From Akkermansiaceae bacterium UBA2381 (GTDB taxonomy: Bacteria > Verrucomicrobiota > Verrucomicrobiia > Verrucomicrobiales > DEV007): DNA of 64,000 nt. Below, piece by piece: positions 17,958 through 25,875 of this stretch (the stretch's first letter is position 1; every line of letters starts with the position of its first letter). Below the pieces are notes generated by a model that saw nothing but the letters and a program-made list of their open reading frames with translations, had not been told where the DNA came from and searched no databases. Location of the stretch: assembly GCA_002344215.1 (NCBI GenBank), contig DDSV01000052.1:62001-126000 (forward strand), given 5' to 3'. Made by a program: the position numbers and the translations under genes.

Positions 17958-18019
17958 AGCACCCGCCCGAGTTCGGGCGCGAGGAGGAGTCGTCGGGTGC
18001 TGAGTGTCGTGATTTTCAT
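17948..18019 (-). CDS. leuL: Leucine-rich leader peptide of leuA (attenuation)
   Basis: A 23-codon frame from ATG 18019 to TGA 17948, 96 nt upstream of leuA. Six of 23 residues are Leu, with three consecutive CTC codons at 11-13 and further Leu at 6, 17 and 21. A hairpin (GCACCCG 17959-17965 with CGGGTGC 17994-18000, enclosing CGCCCG/CGGGCG) lies over the Leu codons. Stalling on the CTC run when charged Leu-tRNA is scarce would reshape the downstream hairpins. No strong ribosome site is visible. Confidence 0.75.
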   Translation of the reverse strand: MKITTLSTRRLLLAPELGRVLPG

Positions 18020-18130
18020 CCGTCGAAAGATAAAGTAGGGTCAATCGGCGGGCTGTCCAGCGTCATTGTCGGAGCCTGCGGCGAAGCGCTGGCGTGAGGC
18101 CTTCAGGCCTTTCGCGGAGACTTGGCTCGG

Positions 18131-18149
18131 AAGAAACGGCTGAAGCCGT
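18131..18149 (-). terminator. Likely intrinsic terminator of the MidA-like gene
   Basis: ACGGC (18136-18140) and GCCGT (18145-18149) form a 5-bp stem with a 4-nt loop, followed on the minus strand by TTTCTTCC. It overlaps the stop codon of the gene. Short, but the T-rich tail makes termination plausible. Confidence 0.45.
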
Positions 18150-19183
18150 CACTCCAGCTTCCTTTGCATGAGCACCTGAAAGGCTTCGCCGACGTCTTTG
18201 CCTGCCAGGGGATCCATCCCGACCCCGAAACGCTGGAAGAACTCCGCCTGCGTCACTAAACCCACCGTTTCCCAGCCACGTTCCTTCCCCCAGCTCACCA
18301 GATCGGCAAAATTCACGTCAGCAGTGAGATCCTGGCGGCCGATGCGGGAGTAGACACCACCCCCCTCGATGCGCTCATGGCGAAAGTAGGCCCGCATCGT
18401 GCCGGCGGGACGCCGGTGGTAGACTCCGCTCGCGTCGGGGCTGCCGTAGTCGATCGTCAACATTGCCCCGTTCGTCCAGTGGAGGGACAGGTGATTTATC
18501 CAGCGACGAAAGGCGGGCAGAATCTCGATGCGCTGGCCGTCAGGACGGTTCGGCAGGGCAATCGCGGAATAGGTCTCGGGATTAAGGTCAGGCGGGCAGG
18601 GGCGAAAGACTTCTTTCAATCCCGTCGCCGGATCATAACTGACGAAGATCTCCTCCCAGATGCCCGCCCCCGCATTCCAACGCAGCCATTTCGCGGGAAA
18701 GGCATCGACGAGTTCGTTGGAAAAAATGAGGGCCTTTCCCTCCGCGTCGATCAGGGCGGAGGTGATGTCCCGATGCCAGGTGACGTGGTAGTCGGCGAGG
18801 GCCTCGCGCTGTTTTTCCTGCAGCCGGGGCGAGATCTCAACGAGGTGGTAGCGCACCCGTCGCCGCTGCCACCAGCCGAGCGATTTCATGACCATCGCGG
18901 CAAGGGCCCCGCTACCGCCGCCCACTTCAATGAGGTGGACCGGGCCTTTTCCTCCCAGGAGTTTCATCTCCATTCTGACCCACCCCGCGATCGCTTTTCC
19001 CAGCGCATCGGACAAGCTCGCTGAAGTCGCAAAGTCACTCCGCCGTCCTCCCACGTCGCTGATGCCGGTGGTGTAGTAGCCGATTTCCGGATCGTACAGC
19101 GCCATCGCCATGAAGTCCTCGAAGGACATTTCGCCGCCGCATCGGGCGAAGGTCTCATCGAGGAAGCGGCGGAGATCAGGCAT
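18149..19183 (-). CDS. MidA-family SAM-dependent methyltransferase (DUF185)
   Basis: 344 aa from ATG 19183. The N-terminal MSFEDFMAMALYDPEIGYYTTG block is the family signature, followed by SAM motif I LIEVGGGSGALAAMV, FSNELVDAFPAKWLR and TIDYGSP. The eukaryotic relative NDUFAF7/MidA methylates an Arg of a complex I subunit; the bacterial role is not settled. The gene lies between the leuA leader and the toxin-antitoxin pair, transcribed away from the latter. Confidence 0.87.
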   Translation of the reverse strand: MPDLRRFLDETFARCGGEMSFEDFMAMALYDPEIGYYTTGISDVGGRRSDFATSASLSDALGKAIAGWVRMEMKLLGGKGPVHLIEVGGGSGALAAMVMKSLGWWQRRRVRYHLVEISPRLQEKQREALADYHVTWHRDITSALIDAEGKALIFSNELVDAFPAKWLRWNAGAGIWEEIFVSYDPATGLKEVFRPCPPDLNPETYSAIALPNRPDGQRIEILPAFRRWINHLSLHWTNGAMLTIDYGSPDASGVYHRRPAGTMRAYFRHERIEGGGVYSRIGRQDLTADVNFADLVSWGKERGWETVGLVTQAEFFQRFGVGMDPLAGKDVGEAFQVLMQRKLE

Positions 19184-19245
19184 GGCTGCCACGAGTAAAC
19201 AGGGTTTGCCCGGGCATTCAAGGGGGTTGCGTCGGGACCGGAGAA

Positions 19246-19281
19246 TTGACACCACAATTGAATGATGTAAAATTTACATCA
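19246..19281 (+). promoter_or_regulatory. Promoter and operator of the vapBC-like pair, probably leaderless
   Basis: TTGACA (19246-19251) and TAAAAT (19268-19273) are spaced by 16 nt, a near-consensus sigma-70 promoter. A perfect palindrome, TGATGTAAAATTTACATCA (19263-19281), covers the -10 and ends on the A of the antitoxin ATG. The expected transcription start falls at or within a base of that ATG, and no ribosome site exists. A bound antitoxin dimer would block RNA polymerase directly. Confidence 0.72.
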
Positions 19282-19535
19282 TGACACGCACTCAGATCCA
19301 GTTGCCTGACGATCTCTATCAGAGGGCGAAGTCCTTTGCAGCGGAGCGCGAACTCTCTCTCGCGGAGATCACGCGCCGCGGGTTGGAACTCTTCCTCGAA
19401 CGTTACCCGGAGAGCAATTCCGCCAAACGGAACTGGACCTTACCGAAAGTGAACGGTGGCGGCATCAAAGTTCCTCTCTCCGATCTCCGGGAGATCGCGT
19501 CAGAAGAGGAAACCATCCGGAGCGCCCGTCGGTGA
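19281..19535 (+). CDS. Ribbon-helix-helix antitoxin (VapB-like)
   Basis: 84 aa. The N-terminal half is a ribbon-helix-helix fold: the strand TRTQIQLPDDLYQRA then helices through SLAEITRRGLELFLERY. The C-terminal half (from about residue 47) is the expected flexible toxin-binding tail. Antitoxins of this type neutralise the PIN toxin and repress their own operon through a dyad, and a perfect dyad overlaps this promoter. Its stop overlaps the toxin start. Confidence 0.85.
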   Translation: MTRTQIQLPDDLYQRAKSFAAERELSLAEITRRGLELFLERYPESNSAKRNWTLPKVNGGGIKVPLSDLREIASEEETIRSARR

Positions 19536-19975
19536 TGCTGTCGATTGACACCAATCTTCTGCTCCCGGCAATCGAGTCAGCGAATCCGGAGCACGAACCG
19601 GCCGCCGCCTTTCTCAATTCGCTGGAGAGTCGCGAGGACGTGGCTATTTCCGAATTCGTCCTGCTGGAACTCTACAATCTACTCCGCAACTCTGCGGTTC
19701 TGGCGCGACCGCTCGGAACGGCGGCAGCGGTCGATGTGTGTGAGGCCTTCCGTCACCATCCACGCTGGCAACTGATCGGCTTTCCGCCGGACAGTCGCGC
19801 TTTTCACGATGCCTTCTGGCCGCGTCTACGCGAAAAAGATTTCGCTCGCCGGTCCTACGATTGGCGGATGGGTCTGTGCCTGCTGCGTCAGGGTGTAACG
19901 GAATTCGCCACGGTGAACATCAAAGACTTTAGAGGGGTCGGCTTTACGAGGGTGTGGAATCCGCTCGAAGCTTGA
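19532..19975 (+). CDS. PIN-domain ribonuclease toxin (VapC-like)
   Basis: 147 aa. PIN features are the opening SIDTNLLL with the first metal-binding Asp, SEFVLLELYNLLRN with the conserved Glu, and the late acidic residues in KDFARRSYDW and NIKDF. VapC toxins cut tRNA or rRNA. It starts with GTG (19532) or the adjacent ATG (19535), overlapping the antitoxin stop. The residues needed for metal binding look present, so it is probably active. It is the only toxin-antitoxin pair in the window. Confidence 0.87.
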   Translation: MMLSIDTNLLLPAIESANPEHEPAAAFLNSLESREDVAISEFVLLELYNLLRNSAVLARPLGTAAAVDVCEAFRHHPRWQLIGFPPDSRAFHDAFWPRLREKDFARRSYDWRMGLCLLRQGVTEFATVNIKDFRGVGFTRVWNPLEA

Positions 19976-19991
19976 ACTCAGGAAAAATTCA

Positions 19992-22391
19992 GTGCTTTTC
20001 GTTGTGAACTCATCCTTTCTCCCGCTCATCCTCTTTAGCGCTCTCGTTCTCACCTCCTGCGGGCCCGAGGAAAAAAACGACACAACCGCAACGCCGGTGT
20101 CTTCGCCCTATCATCCCAATCCGCAGGCGACCTTCGCGGGGCTCGAGAGCTGTAAGTCGTGCCATCAGGATCAGTATGGCGAATGGCTCCAGAGTGACCA
20201 CCACAAGGCAATGAATCCGGCGACGGAGGAATTTGTCCTCGGTGATTTCAATAACGCGGAGTTCGATCACTTCGGCCAGGTCTTCCGCTTTTTCCGCAAA
20301 GGTGAGGAGTATTGGGTCAACGCGCCCGATGAGACAGGCGAGCGCAAGGACATGAAGGTGGCCTATACCTTCGGTCACAGGCCCCTCCAGCAGTATCTCA
20401 TTCCTTTTCCCGACGGACGCTATCAGGCGCTTCAAGTCTGTTGGGACACGCGTCCGGCGGAGGAGGGCGGACAGCGCTGGTATCATCTCTACCCCGACGA
20501 ACCGGTCCCCCCGGAAGACATCCTCCACTGGACGCGGCGTTATTTTAACTGGAACTACATGTGCGCCGACTGTCACTCGACGAATCTCGACAAGGGCTTC
20601 GATGCGGGGACACTGTCCTACCACACGACCTGGTCCGAGATGAACGTGAGCTGCGAGGCCTGCCATGGACCTGGTTCGGAGCACGTGAAGTGGGCTGGAG
20701 CAAAAGCGAAGGCCGAGGCGAATCCCGGCGAAACGGCAGCGGCTGCCGACTTCGCCGCGCTGAAGGACTATGTGAATTCGAAAGGGCTCATCGTTACCTT
20801 GAAGGAGCCGGGGGAGAACGCCTCTGAGTTCCCCTGGATGATCGATCCGGTTTCCAAAATGCCGAAACGCACCGTGCCGCTGCAATCCAACGTGCAGATC
20901 GAGACCTGCGCTCCCTGTCATTCGCACCGCACCCTCCTCGACAAAAAACTGGAACAGGGGCAACCCTATCATGACACCCACACGCCTTCCATCATCAGCG
21001 AACGTCTTTACCATCATGACGGCCAGATCAAAGAGGAGGTCTACGTCTACGGATCCTTCGTGCAGAGCAAGATGCATCACGCGGGGGTGCGCTGCTCGGA
21101 CTGCCACAACCCGCACTCGATGAAGCTCGTCGCTCCGGGCAACGCCCTCTGTGTGCGTTGTCACCAGGCCGATCCCTACGACACCCCGGCCCACCACTTT
21201 CACCCCGTCGGCAGCACGGGGGCAAGTTGTGTGGAGTGTCACATGCCGACCGAGACCTACATGGGAGTAGATGCTCGACGCGATCACAGCCTTCGCGTGC
21301 CGCGTCCTGACATTGCCCAAGAGATCGGCGCTCCCGATGCCTGCACGAAGTGTCACACCGATAAAGATCAGAAATGGGCGGCCGACTTTTTCAAACAGTG
21401 GTGGGGAAGCGGTCCGCGCAACGCCCACTACGGCGAGATCCTTGCGGCGGCCCGGCGCAACCAGCCGGGTTCTCTCGATAAACTGATCGCTCTCGCCAAT
21501 GACCTCGAACGCCCCGGGATCGTGCGGGCGGCGGCGGTCGAAACGCTCGGGCAAAAAACTCCCTCGCCGGAGACGACACGGGCGATCGCCGGACGGCTCA
21601 CCGATCCCGCCCCGACGGTGCGGGTCGAGGCCCTGCTCGCGCTCCTCCCCTACCCCGCCGATCAGCGCCTCGCCCTCGCCGGCAACTCCCTTGATGATGA
21701 ATCACGGTCAGTGCGTACCGAGGCGGCCCGTGTCCTCGCCGCAGCCCACCGCGGCTTCAGCGAGACTCAGAAGACGGCCTTCGCCAAAGCTTCCGGAGAG
21801 TTCGTGAACAAACAAAATGCCATCGCCGATCGGGCCGCCGGCCACATGCTGCTCGCCGCGTTTTACCTCGATCTCGGAGACTCGGTGAAGGCGGAGGCTT
21901 CCTACCGTCTTGCCCAGAAAGTAGAGCCCGAGTTCGCGCCGGCCCGACTCAACTTCGCCGAAATGCTCGACGGCCAGAACCGCCCTGCCGAAGCCGAAAC
22001 GGAGTTCCGCAACGCCATCAGTTCCGCAATGACGGATAATGACCGGGGTCTTTCCCATGACTCCCTCGCCCGCTTCCTCATCCGCCAGAAGCGCTATGAC
22101 GAAGGAGTCGGCGCGCTGAAAACGGCGACGGAACTGCTCCCGGAGAATCCCCAGACCCAGTACTTTTACGGCGTCGCCCTGAACTCACTGGGACGTTTTC
22201 CTGAAGCCCTTCCCTATCTCGAAAAGGCGCATCAACTCGCCCCCTATCATCTCGAATATCTCACCGGCCTCGCCACCGTCTGCCGCGACGCGGGGAAAAC
22301 GGACCTTGCCTTGAAGTATGCGAGAGAGGCGCTCAAACTCGAACCGGACAATCCGCAGTTGCAGCAACTCGTGGGGAGTTTGGGCGGGTGA
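19992..22391 (+). CDS. Octaheme c-type cytochrome lipoprotein with HEAT-like and TPR tail
   Basis: 799 aa. A lipoprotein signal ends LTSC. Eight CxxCH heme motifs follow: CKSCH, CADCH, CEACH, CAPCH, CSDCH, CVRCH, CVECH and CTKCH, all before about residue 460. A HEAT-like helical stretch (RAAAVETLGQ..., VRVEALLALLPY) and then TPR repeats (residues ~610-795; e.g. PQTQYFYGVALNSLGRFPEALPYLEKA) fill the rest. The heme domain resembles cytochrome c554-like multihemes in Planctomycetota and Verrucomicrobiota. It may move electrons across the envelope, with the tail docking partners. It starts at GTG, 16 nt after the toxin gene. Confidence 0.88.
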   Translation: MLFVVNSSFLPLILFSALVLTSCGPEEKNDTTATPVSSPYHPNPQATFAGLESCKSCHQDQYGEWLQSDHHKAMNPATEEFVLGDFNNAEFDHFGQVFRFFRKGEEYWVNAPDETGERKDMKVAYTFGHRPLQQYLIPFPDGRYQALQVCWDTRPAEEGGQRWYHLYPDEPVPPEDILHWTRRYFNWNYMCADCHSTNLDKGFDAGTLSYHTTWSEMNVSCEACHGPGSEHVKWAGAKAKAEANPGETAAAADFAALKDYVNSKGLIVTLKEPGENASEFPWMIDPVSKMPKRTVPLQSNVQIETCAPCHSHRTLLDKKLEQGQPYHDTHTPSIISERLYHHDGQIKEEVYVYGSFVQSKMHHAGVRCSDCHNPHSMKLVAPGNALCVRCHQADPYDTPAHHFHPVGSTGASCVECHMPTETYMGVDARRDHSLRVPRPDIAQEIGAPDACTKCHTDKDQKWAADFFKQWWGSGPRNAHYGEILAAARRNQPGSLDKLIALANDLERPGIVRAAAVETLGQKTPSPETTRAIAGRLTDPAPTVRVEALLALLPYPADQRLALAGNSLDDESRSVRTEAARVLAAAHRGFSETQKTAFAKASGEFVNKQNAIADRAAGHMLLAAFYLDLGDSVKAEASYRLAQKVEPEFAPARLNFAEMLDGQNRPAEAETEFRNAISSAMTDNDRGLSHDSLARFLIRQKRYDEGVGALKTATELLPENPQTQYFYGVALNSLGRFPEALPYLEKAHQLAPYHLEYLTGLATVCRDAGKTDLALKYAREALKLEPDNPQLQQLVGSLGG

Positions 22392-22420
22392 GGGAACGAC
22401 TCAACAGTCGACTTCAATTC

Positions 22421-23110
22421 TCACGCGTCGACAAAATGCGCGGGCTTGCGCACGGAATACGGAATCAAGAGTCCCTCTTCATTCCACGACTCGACCACCT
22501 CGACTTGTACCCCGCGTCGAGTGTGTTCGAAGAGGAGGGGACCGATACTCTGGGGCAGGCGCACGCAGCCGGCCGAAGCGGGATAGCCAGGCAGATCACC
22601 GACGTGCATTCCGACGGCGGTTCTCCCGAGACGCATCCAGTAGGGCATGTAGACGTGATAGATGCTCGACACTTTTCCCGACTGTATTTTCTCGCTGATC
22701 GAAAAACGCCCCCGGGGAGTGTATTTTCCACTACGCGCGGTCGAGACCGCCGTGTCGATCGCAACGAGGTCGTTAATGATGAGGAAGGCGCGCTGCCTCC
22801 CGATATCGATGACAATGCGCCGATTTCCGTCCACTTCCCCCTCGAGCAAGCGCTGATTGATGTAGGCATCCTCATGCACGTCGAGATAGTAGGACCGCAT
22901 CTGCGGTCGAGGACGGGGCTGCTGCGCTTTCTTTTCCCGGGCGAGTCGTTCCGCTTTCTCCCGCTGATTTGTTTTAATCCGGTCAATGAGACCCGCGTCA
23001 ACGATAGACTCCGTCATCAGGAACAATACGATGAGGAGACCCGCCAGCGTTCGTCCGGATCGACCGGAACCTTGTCGCCTGAATTGACCGGATCTGGCGG
23101 TTGCATTCAT
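22421..23110 (-). CDS. L,D-transpeptidase (YkuD domain)
   Basis: 229 aa from ATG 23110, with one N-terminal hydrophobic segment (LAGLLIVLFLMTES) and a basic, Gln/Pro-rich linker. The YkuD catalytic motif is HVGDLPGYPASAGCVRLP, with His and the nucleophilic Cys intact. Such enzymes form 3-3 peptidoglycan cross-links or attach lipoproteins to the wall. It converges with the cytochrome gene. A short CGACT/AGTCG hairpin (22397-22410) lies in the shared gap. Confidence 0.9.
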   Translation of the reverse strand: MNATARSGQFRRQGSGRSGRTLAGLLIVLFLMTESIVDAGLIDRIKTNQREKAERLAREKKAQQPRPRPQMRSYYLDVHEDAYINQRLLEGEVDGNRRIVIDIGRQRAFLIINDLVAIDTAVSTARSGKYTPRGRFSISEKIQSGKVSSIYHVYMPYWMRLGRTAVGMHVGDLPGYPASAGCVRLPQSIGPLLFEHTRRGVQVEVVESWNEEGLLIPYSVRKPAHFVDA

Positions 23111-23258
23111 GAAAGGCAAGATTCTCGAAAAGTCAGGAATGTCCACCCCGTGATTGGTGACAGAATGGCGAAACGGAGCACCCTCCTCCGATATCCTCCC
23201 CTTTCACTTTTCCGATCCGCGCACTGGACGAATTCAGCTCCCCGCCTACCCTACCGGC

Positions 23259-24053
23259 ATGAGTCAAGATTGGACCGATAAAATCGTAATAGTCACCGGC
23301 GGCGGCGGCGGAATGGGACAGGCGGCGGCTAGGCGCTTTGCCGAGGCAGGGGCAAAGACCTTTGTCTTCGGGCGGACCCTCGAGTCGCTTGAAGAAACCG
23401 CAGCCCTTTCCCCTCTCATTGTTCCGGTCGTCTGCGACGTGTCCGATCCCTCCAGTGTGAAAACAGCGATGGAAACCGTGCTCCAGGCGGGCACGCCTCT
23501 CGCCCTCATCCATACGGCGGGAATCAATACTCCTGACCGTTTCATGGCCCATTCCGATCCGGCGCGTATTGCAGGACACGAAAGCTGGCAACGCGTCATG
23601 GACATCAACGTTCTCGGGGTCGTGAACATGATGCAGGCCCTGACCAAACCCATGGCCGAAAACGGAGGCGGACGAATCGTGGTCGTTTCCTCGACCGCCG
23701 GCCACGGATTTGACTCCTTTGCCGGGGTTCCCTACACCGCCAGCAAATGGGCCGTACACGGACTCCTTTTCACTGCCCGCCCCCAACTCGCCGCCCACGG
23801 CATTGTCGTCTCCGAGTATGCCCCGGGCGAGGCTTATACCCCGCTTGTGGAGAAGCGCCCTGTTCGACCCACCGCCGAACATTGTGACGCGATGATACAA
23901 ACCGGCGATTGCGCCGAGACCCTTTTCTTCATCGCCTCGCAAGCGCACAGCATGAGCGTGATCCAACTCCCCGTTTACCAGCCCTTCGGAGGAATGCCTC
24001 CGCAGATCACGGCTCCGTGGCTGGAAGGTCTCGAGATTAAAGCGAAGAGCTAG
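23259..24053 (+). CDS. Short-chain dehydrogenase/reductase
   Basis: 264 aa from ATG 23259; the upstream in-frame extension looks non-coding. Rossmann motif TGGGGGMG near residue 12, HTAGIN (NAG equivalent), VVSSTAG with the catalytic Ser and YTASK with Tyr and Lys. The classical SDR active site is complete. Substrate cannot be read from sequence. It is divergent from the L,D-transpeptidase and converges with the sialidase-like gene. Confidence 0.9.
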   Translation: MSQDWTDKIVIVTGGGGGMGQAAARRFAEAGAKTFVFGRTLESLEETAALSPLIVPVVCDVSDPSSVKTAMETVLQAGTPLALIHTAGINTPDRFMAHSDPARIAGHESWQRVMDINVLGVVNMMQALTKPMAENGGGRIVVVSSTAGHGFDSFAGVPYTASKWAVHGLLFTARPQLAAHGIVVSEYAPGEAYTPLVEKRPVRPTAEHCDAMIQTGDCAETLFFIASQAHSMSVIQLPVYQPFGGMPPQITAPWLEGLEIKAKS

Positions 24054-24072
24054 GGATTGCAGCGGGCGCTCC

Positions 24073-25845
24073 TCAGGAGAGTTCCACCTCGGTGACCCAA
24101 ATCGGCGACGGGCCTTTCTTCTGACCGTGATAATAAAAGAGGAGCCATCGGTCACCTTCGAGATGAAGGAGCCATGGATATCCGAAATCGTTGTTCAGGT
24201 CGTCCCGCCCGACTGCGGGGAACTCGAGGATGACCCGCTCGCGCTTCCAGTCGAGTGATTCAGCCGTTCCACGCCAGAGCCAGATCCTGCCACCGGACGC
24301 CTTTCCCGAAGGCCGTTCCGTCGTCAGCACCAGAATCTCGCCGGGGCGATCGGGATGCTCCACCGCGCAGGGAGCCGCGAGACGGGCGCTTGCGGGGTCT
24401 GCGGCATCGAGCACCGAGAGGGCGGTGTCCCAGGTCTGCCCCTGATCCTTCGAAACTCCCACGTATTGGCGACCCTCGGCGGAGTTTCCTTCGGAACTGG
24501 AATTCTTCGCCCCGCGGAAGAAGCCGATCAGTTTTTCCCCCGACTGGATCACGACGGGCTCGACGGCATAAACCTCCGAAAGACAACGGGCCTCACCCCA
24601 GCTTCGTCCATGATCCATCGACCCCGCCATCCAGATTCCCCTCGTCAGGGGTGTAGAACCAATTCGATAGTGACCAAAAACAACAAGCCCCTGTCCGTCG
24701 ACGGGAAAGACATTTCCAAAGACGGACCCTGTCTTGTTCGGACCCAGCATGCGAGTATCTGTCAGGGTCCAGGTGAGACCGTCATCCTCCGAGCGCCATC
24801 CGAAAATATGATTCGCCTCGTCCCCGGTGTAGGCCATCGCGAGGAGGACGATGGCTCCGTCCTCGGCGACTCCGAGGGCAAGGTTTCCACAACAGGTGTA
24901 GTCAAGACCGGGACCAAACTCGCGCAAGACTTCCGGTGCCGAAAAACTCGCGCCGCCATCCAGTGAACGGGACACTGCGGGACATCCGCCGCCGTGATAG
25001 CCATGGAACTCCCCCGCGACACAGGCGAGAATGATTGTGCCAGCGGCAGTTCGCACGACTTTGTTCCAGGAGAGGTGGGCAAAACGCGACTCCGCCGGCG
25101 AGGGCAAAGCAACCCGAACAGGCTGGCCTGATGGATTGTTTGCCGCCTGATCAACCGTCTTTTCCCCTTTTCCGGCCAGGGCCTTTTCAACGGTGGCGGC
25201 GACCGCCCGGGCAAGCAAGGCCGACCCTTCCGTGGAAAAATGGACATCGTTCGGATTCTGCAGGGCCGCGACCTGCGGAGCGATGATGCCATTGAGATCG
25301 TTGATGAGAACGCCGTTTTCCTCCATCACTTTTCGAGCAATCGCATTGTATTGACCGATATCGCCAAAGCGCCGGGTCGGAGAAATGACACCTCCATTCG
25401 GCACCGGAGTGGTTGTCGCCCAGACAAGTCTGGCACCGCTTGCCTTCAACTTTTTCACCAGTTCGCGGAGGTTCTTCTCATACACCTCCGGGGGTGAGTG
25501 GCGTATCCCCTCTGGTGGAAGCTTCGCATCGTGAAGCCCGAAGTTGAAATGGACCAGATCCCATTTCCCTTTACCGAGCCACCCATCAAGATTTCCAAGC
25601 GCGTTTCCAGTGGAACTGCAGTTCACCGGAGGTCTGAGGACATTCGCTTTCCCCTTGAGAAGTTCCCGCACCGGCAGGGTGTAGCCCATGGAAATTGAGT
25701 CGCCAAGCAGGAGCACCCGCGGGAGTCCGGCGACCTCCTCGATCGGCGCGAAAGCCGGGTTCACCGCCGGTGCTTTTCCCGGATCGGCGGCCGGGACCGC
25801 AGTCCAGGGAACTAGAATGGCAGTAAAGAAAAAGAGACGCTTCAT
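24073..25845 (-). CDS. Fusion: SGNH hydrolase plus sialidase-like BNR beta-propeller, secreted
   Basis: 590 aa with a signal peptide. Residues ~42-220 form an SGNH hydrolase: LLLGDSISMGY (Ser50), FNFGLHD, and DVHFSTEG with the Asp-His pair. Residues ~240-585 are a sialidase-type propeller with four Asp-boxes: SLDGGASF, SEDDGLTW, SMDHGRSW and SKDQGQTW. Together these suggest removal of O-acetyl groups and cleavage of a sialic-acid-like or other exo-sugar. Sialidase catalytic residues were not individually confirmed. It is the last gene of the long sulfatase run, 30 nt after a sulfatase. Confidence 0.85.
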   Translation of the reverse strand: MKRLFFFTAILVPWTAVPAADPGKAPAVNPAFAPIEEVAGLPRVLLLGDSISMGYTLPVRELLKGKANVLRPPVNCSSTGNALGNLDGWLGKGKWDLVHFNFGLHDAKLPPEGIRHSPPEVYEKNLRELVKKLKASGARLVWATTTPVPNGGVISPTRRFGDIGQYNAIARKVMEENGVLINDLNGIIAPQVAALQNPNDVHFSTEGSALLARAVAATVEKALAGKGEKTVDQAANNPSGQPVRVALPSPAESRFAHLSWNKVVRTAAGTIILACVAGEFHGYHGGGCPAVSRSLDGGASFSAPEVLREFGPGLDYTCCGNLALGVAEDGAIVLLAMAYTGDEANHIFGWRSEDDGLTWTLTDTRMLGPNKTGSVFGNVFPVDGQGLVVFGHYRIGSTPLTRGIWMAGSMDHGRSWGEARCLSEVYAVEPVVIQSGEKLIGFFRGAKNSSSEGNSAEGRQYVGVSKDQGQTWDTALSVLDAADPASARLAAPCAVEHPDRPGEILVLTTERPSGKASGGRIWLWRGTAESLDWKRERVILEFPAVGRDDLNNDFGYPWLLHLEGDRWLLFYYHGQKKGPSPIWVTEVELS

Positions 25846-25875
25846 CAGATCGGTGATTGCGATTCAAGACAGGTT

